A DNA stretch of 64,000 nucleotides from Streptomyces spiroverticillatus (lineage in GTDB: Bacteria; Actinomycetota; Actinomycetes; Streptomycetales; Streptomycetaceae): assembly GCA_014650415.1 (NCBI GenBank), contig BMUX01000011.1, positions 1-64,000 of the forward strand. Direction: 5' to 3'. Under the pieces are notes generated by a model. The model was not told the origin of the DNA and searched no databases. It saw nothing but the letters and a program-made list of their open reading frames with translations. A program made the position numbers and the translations under genes. Shown here in pieces: positions 60,766-64,000 of the stretch. Position 1 is the stretch's first letter. Each line of letters begins with the position of its first letter.

Positions 60766-61731
60766 ATGAATGCGTACGACATCCAGCAACGCCCCGCAGA
60801 CGTCTGGCTCCCGATGGACCCGGCCGGGATCGACGGGCTTCCCGACGCCGCCGAGCACGGCCTCGTCTACCGTGTCTGGGACGGGGAGGAGGAGTTCCCC
60901 GCCGATCCCGCCGACTGCGTTTTCTACGTGGTGCCGTACATGAAGGGGGCCGAGGTCGCCCTGCGGCCCGTTCCGGAGATGACCTCGCTGCGGGTCGTGC
61001 AGACCCTCACCGCCGGTGTCGACGACGTCCGGGCGTCGGTGCCGCAGGGGGTGCGGCTGTGCAATGCGCGGGGGGTGCACGAGGCGAGTACGGCCGAGTT
61101 GGCGCTCGCGCTCGTCCTGGCGTCGTTGCGGGGGATCCCCGGATTCGTGGAGGGGCAGCAGAGGGAGGAGTGGCGGTCGGGGTTCTATCCGGCGCTCGCG
61201 GACAAGTCCGTGGTCATCGTCGGGTACGGGTCCATCGGCGCCGCCATCGAGGACCGGCTCACCCCTTTCGAATGCGCGCGGGTGGCGCGCGTCGCGCGCT
61301 CCGCACGCACCACGGAGCGCGGCGACGTGCACGCGTTCACCGAACTGCCCCGGCTGCTGGCCGAGGCGGACGTGGTGATTCTGTCCATGCCGCTCACCGA
61401 TGACACTGCCGGAATGGTCGACTCCGAGTTCCTGGGGCGGATGAAGGACGGGGCGCTGCTGGTGAATGTCGCGCGGGGGCCCGTCGTCGACACCAAGGCC
61501 CTGCTCGCCGAAGTCGCAGCGGGGCGGCTGCACGCCGCGCTCGACGTCACGGACCCGGAGCCGCTGCCCGCCGGGCATCCGCTCTGGCACGCCCCGAACA
61601 CCTTGATCAGCCCGCACGTCGGCGGCAGTTCGTCCGCCTTCCTGCCCCGCGCCAAGCGGCTGATCGCCCGCCAGCTGAACCGGTTCGCCGCCGGGGAGGC
61701 GCTCGACAACGTGGTCGCGGGCCCGCGCTGA
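60766..61731 (+). CDS. D-isomer-specific 2-hydroxyacid dehydrogenase
   Basis: A 321-aa NAD-dependent dehydrogenase of the phosphoglycerate/glyoxylate reductase family. The cofactor motif VGYGSIG, the catalytic Arg in NVARGPVVD, Glu in DVTDPEPLP and His in ISPHVGGSS are all present. It probably reduces a 2-keto acid or oxidises its 2-hydroxy form; the substrate is unknown. The ATG at 60766 is likely leaderless. Confidence 0.93.
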   Translation: MNAYDIQQRPADVWLPMDPAGIDGLPDAAEHGLVYRVWDGEEEFPADPADCVFYVVPYMKGAEVALRPVPEMTSLRVVQTLTAGVDDVRASVPQGVRLCNARGVHEASTAELALALVLASLRGIPGFVEGQQREEWRSGFYPALADKSVVIVGYGSIGAAIEDRLTPFECARVARVARSARTTERGDVHAFTELPRLLAEADVVILSMPLTDDTAGMVDSEFLGRMKDGALLVNVARGPVVDTKALLAEVAAGRLHAALDVTDPEPLPAGHPLWHAPNTLISPHVGGSSSAFLPRAKRLIARQLNRFAAGEALDNVVAGPR

Positions 61732-61819
61732 CCCCACGTACCGACTGCCCGAAAAGTCCGCCCGCGGACACGCTCCGGAGCCGTGCGAACGCAACCAGTT
61801 CCCGTAATCCCGCTGGTAG

Positions 61820-61832
61820 TTACGGAGAGTAG
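61820..61832. promoter_or_regulatory. Possible BldD box
   Basis: TTACGGAGAGTAG matches the pseudo-palindromic BldD consensus (T-n-AC-n-C-W-G-n-GT-n-A) at 7 of 9 fixed positions. It lies 129 bases upstream of a GGDEF gene. BldD is the c-di-GMP-binding master repressor in Streptomyces and controls several such genes, so the context fits; the match alone is weak. Confidence 0.3.
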
Positions 61833-61960
61833 AGCAACTATGTCCCTGAGTGACGGGACTGGTGTATCGTCCCGACCTAGGGGCTGCGCCATGCACCACA
61901 CCCACGGCGCTGGGGAGCACGACGAACACTGCAAGGGGGGCGACGGGCGATGCACTGCCA

Positions 61961-64000
61961 ATGGAGAGACGATCCGACGCGGCGAAGTCGGCGAAGCCGC
62001 AGGCAGCGGCCCGGCCGTCCCCGGATCCTTCGCCACCCGAAACCCCCGCACGGGGAGGTCCGGTGAGTGCCCCGGGGGCCGTCCTGGCCCAGCGTCCGAC
62101 CACCGGTCGCAGCGGGTCGGGGCTGCTGCCCCAGCTCCTGCTCGCGCTCGTCTGCGGAGGATACGCCGCGGGCTCGGCCCTCGGCTGGGGATCGGCGGAA
62201 GTCGCGCTGATCATGGGCGACTTCGGTCTCGCCGTCGCCGCGTTCATCGCCGCCGTCTCCTGTTACTTCTACGCGCGGACCAGGGAGAGCCGCTTCAGGC
62301 CCGCCTGGCTGCTGTTCTCCGCCTCCTCCCTGATGGCGGCGGGCGGGAACGCGGTCTGGGGCTGGTACGAAGTGGTGCTGCGGCGCCAGGTACCGGCCCC
62401 TTCGCTTGCCGACTTCTTCTTCCTCTGCTTCGGGCCGCCCGCCATCATCGGCCTGCTGGTCCTCGCCAAACGGCCCGTCACCAGGGCCGGTTGGGTCTGC
62501 CTCGCCCTCGACGCCTGGCTGATCGCGGGCTCGCTGCTCACCCTCTCCTGGAGCCTGGCCCTCGCCCACACCGCCGAACTCAAGGGGGCGAACACGGCGC
62601 ACGCCGCGCTCTCGCTCGCCTACCCGCTCCTGGACATCGCGCTCGTCAGCATGGTCCTGGCCCTGCACTTCCGCCGCTCCTCGGCGAACCGGGCCGCCAT
62701 CAACACCGCCATCGCGGCCCTCGCCATGACCGTCCTGTGCGACGCGCTGTTCACCTCGCCGCTGCTGCGGGACAACTACCACTCCGGGCAGATCCTCGAC
62801 GCCGGGTGGTTCGCCGGCTCGCTTCTCCTCGCGTACGCGCCCTGGGGGGTGAGCCGGGCCTCGCATCGGCCTCCGTACGGACAGCCGCAGGGGGCCCCGC
62901 CCCAGCCGGGGCGTGCCGTCCGGGCGGGCTCCAGCCGGCCGATCGCCGGATCGCTGGCCGCCCTCACCCCGTACCTCGCGGCCGCCGTCTGCGTGCTCGG
63001 CATCCTCTACAACGTCATGGACGGCCACAAGCTCGACCGCGTCGTCCTCTTCACCGGGTGCACGGTCGTGCTCGCCCTGGTCGTGCGCCAGGGCATCATG
63101 CTCGTCGACAACATCTCCCTCACCCAGGAACTGGCCCAGAAGGAGAACCACTTCAGGTCCCTGGTGCAGGGCTCCAGCGACGTCATCATGATCGCCGCGC
63201 CGACCGGGATACTGCGGTACGTCAGCCCCGCCGCCTCCGGTGTCTACGGACGCGAGGCGGAGGAACTGGTCGGTTCCGAGCTGGCCTCGATCATCCATCC
63301 CGCCGACCTCGGATCGGTCGTCCACGAGGTGCGGCGCTTCCTCGCCGCCTCCCCGCTGGAGGAGCCGACCACCCGTATCGAATGCCGTTTCAAGTCCGGG
63401 ACGGGGGACTGGCTCAACGTCGAGTCCACCGTCAACCGGCACCAGGGCGGCCTCATCTTCAACAGCCGCGACGTCACCGAACGGGTGCGCCTGCAGGCCC
63501 AGTTGCAGCACAACGCCGAACACGACCCACTCACCGACCTGCCCAACCGGGCCCTGTTCACCAAGCGGGTGCGCCAGGCGCTCGCCGGGCGCCGGGCCAC
63601 CGACCTCGGCACCGCCGTCCTCTTCATCGACCTGGACGGCTTCAAGGCGGTGAACGACCGATTGGGTCATCAAGCCGGCGACGAGCTGCTCATCCAGGCC
63701 GCCCGCCGCCTCCAGGACTCGGTCAGGATGGGCGACACCGCCGCCCGCCTCGGCGGCGACGAGTTCGCCGCCCTCATCCTCGGCGACGGCACCCGCGACC
63801 AGGCCGCCCGCGAGTACCAGGTCCACGAGATCGCCGACCGGCTCCGCCTCACCCTCTCGCAGCCGTACAAAGTGGACGGCAACGATGTCCGCGTCGCCGC
63901 CTCCATCGGCGTCGCCTTCGCCGAACCCGGCATCACCCCCACCGACCTCATGCGCAACGCCGACCTCGCCATGTACCGCGCCAAGGCCGCGGGCAAGGAC
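61961..64000 (+). CDS. Membrane PAS-GGDEF diguanylate cyclase (partial)
   Basis: The first 680 residues of a c-di-GMP synthase; the gene runs off the window. A Pro/Ala-rich N-terminus (1-50) leads to about nine membrane helices (55-380), a PAS domain (about 395-510, FRSLVQGSSDVIMIA ... INSRDVTERV-like) and a GGDEF domain. Its active site reads ARLGGDEFAAL (GGDEF at 598-602), preceded by RMGD five residues upstream, an intact RxxD inhibitory site. An EAL domain could follow beyond the edge. I chose ATG 61961; the ribosome site is poor. It probably raises c-di-GMP, opposing the RmdB-like protein. Confidence 0.9.
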   Translation, partial: MERRSDAAKSAKPQAAARPSPDPSPPETPARGGPVSAPGAVLAQRPTTGRSGSGLLPQLLLALVCGGYAAGSALGWGSAEVALIMGDFGLAVAAFIAAVSCYFYARTRESRFRPAWLLFSASSLMAAGGNAVWGWYEVVLRRQVPAPSLADFFFLCFGPPAIIGLLVLAKRPVTRAGWVCLALDAWLIAGSLLTLSWSLALAHTAELKGANTAHAALSLAYPLLDIALVSMVLALHFRRSSANRAAINTAIAALAMTVLCDALFTSPLLRDNYHSGQILDAGWFAGSLLLAYAPWGVSRASHRPPYGQPQGAPPQPGRAVRAGSSRPIAGSLAALTPYLAAAVCVLGILYNVMDGHKLDRVVLFTGCTVVLALVVRQGIMLVDNISLTQELAQKENHFRSLVQGSSDVIMIAAPTGILRYVSPAASGVYGREAEELVGSELASIIHPADLGSVVHEVRRFLAASPLEEPTTRIECRFKSGTGDWLNVESTVNRHQGGLIFNSRDVTERVRLQAQLQHNAEHDPLTDLPNRALFTKRVRQALAGRRATDLGTAVLFIDLDGFKAVNDRLGHQAGDELLIQAARRLQDSVRMGDTAARLGGDEFAALILGDGTRDQAAREYQVHEIADRLRLTLSQPYKVDGNDVRVAASIGVAFAEPGITPTDLMRNADLAMYRAKAAGKD

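Noticed and set aside
1..64000. tRNA genes, insertion sequences, prophage genes and attachment sites
   Set aside because: I looked for transposase motifs, integrase signatures and tRNA-like cloverleaf segments and found none that could be supported.

Overview
The window looks like the chromosome of a Streptomyces or a close relative. It is very GC-rich with strong GC bias at third codon positions, uses many GTG starts, has frequent ATGA/GTGA stop-start overlaps, and carries one rare TTA codon. The gene set is also typical: a tandem glycine riboswitch before gcvT, an SseB-like gene pair, gatCAB, ligA next to a GGDEF/EAL membrane protein, and a short intergenic repeat that I recall as common in this genus. 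No insertion sequence, prophage, CRISPR array or tRNA was seen. The window opens in the 3' end of a 5S rRNA gene and ends inside a diguanylate cyclase gene.

Layout. 1-3.3 kb: 5S rRNA end and terminator, an aldo/keto reductase, and a NarL-type two-component pair whose kinase carries a (His-Gly)8 tract. 3.4-4.9 kb: two paralogous small secreted cationic proteins with a small membrane protein between them. 4.9-9.6 kb (minus strand): riboswitch-gcvT-gcvH-glyA-sdaA, a route from glycine through serine to pyruvate. 9.7-13.2 kb: a TTA-containing P-loop protein, a secreted protein of unknown function and two SseB-like genes. 13.4-20.0 kb: a complete oligopeptide-type ABC importer. 20.2-25.8 kb: secreted M1 peptidase, TRIC-type membrane protein, thioesterase-like protein, a 59-aa membrane protein, a WYL regulator and a cysteine desulfurase. 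26-32.5 kb: cytochrome P450, Tat-exported amidase, mnmA (which needs the sulfur supplied by a cysteine desulfurase), alpha/beta hydrolase, LOG-like protein, SDR and a MetE-like protein. 32.5-37.6 kb: ligA and an rmdB-like c-di-GMP protein. 38.2-46.4 kb: one 2,735-aa surface protein with 18 DUF11-like repeats and an LPLTG sorting signal, flanked by inverted copies of a GC-rich intergenic repeat. 46.7-50.3 kb: gatC-gatA-small membrane protein-gatB. 50.4-61.7 kb: EEP-family protein, Tat-exported phospholipase C, GNAT, membrane protein, a small ORF before a LuxR-family LAL regulator, a lipoprotein sugar dehydrogenase, a second aldo/keto reductase and a D-2-hydroxyacid dehydrogenase. 61.8 kb to end: a membrane PAS-GGDEF protein.

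The items that seem least explained are the secreted-peptide pair with its membrane protein (3.5-4.8 kb), the unusual histidine kinase, the repeat-converting surface protein, the small gene inside gatCAB, and several palindromes that overlap promoters. All identifications come from reading sequence and translations; no database search was run.
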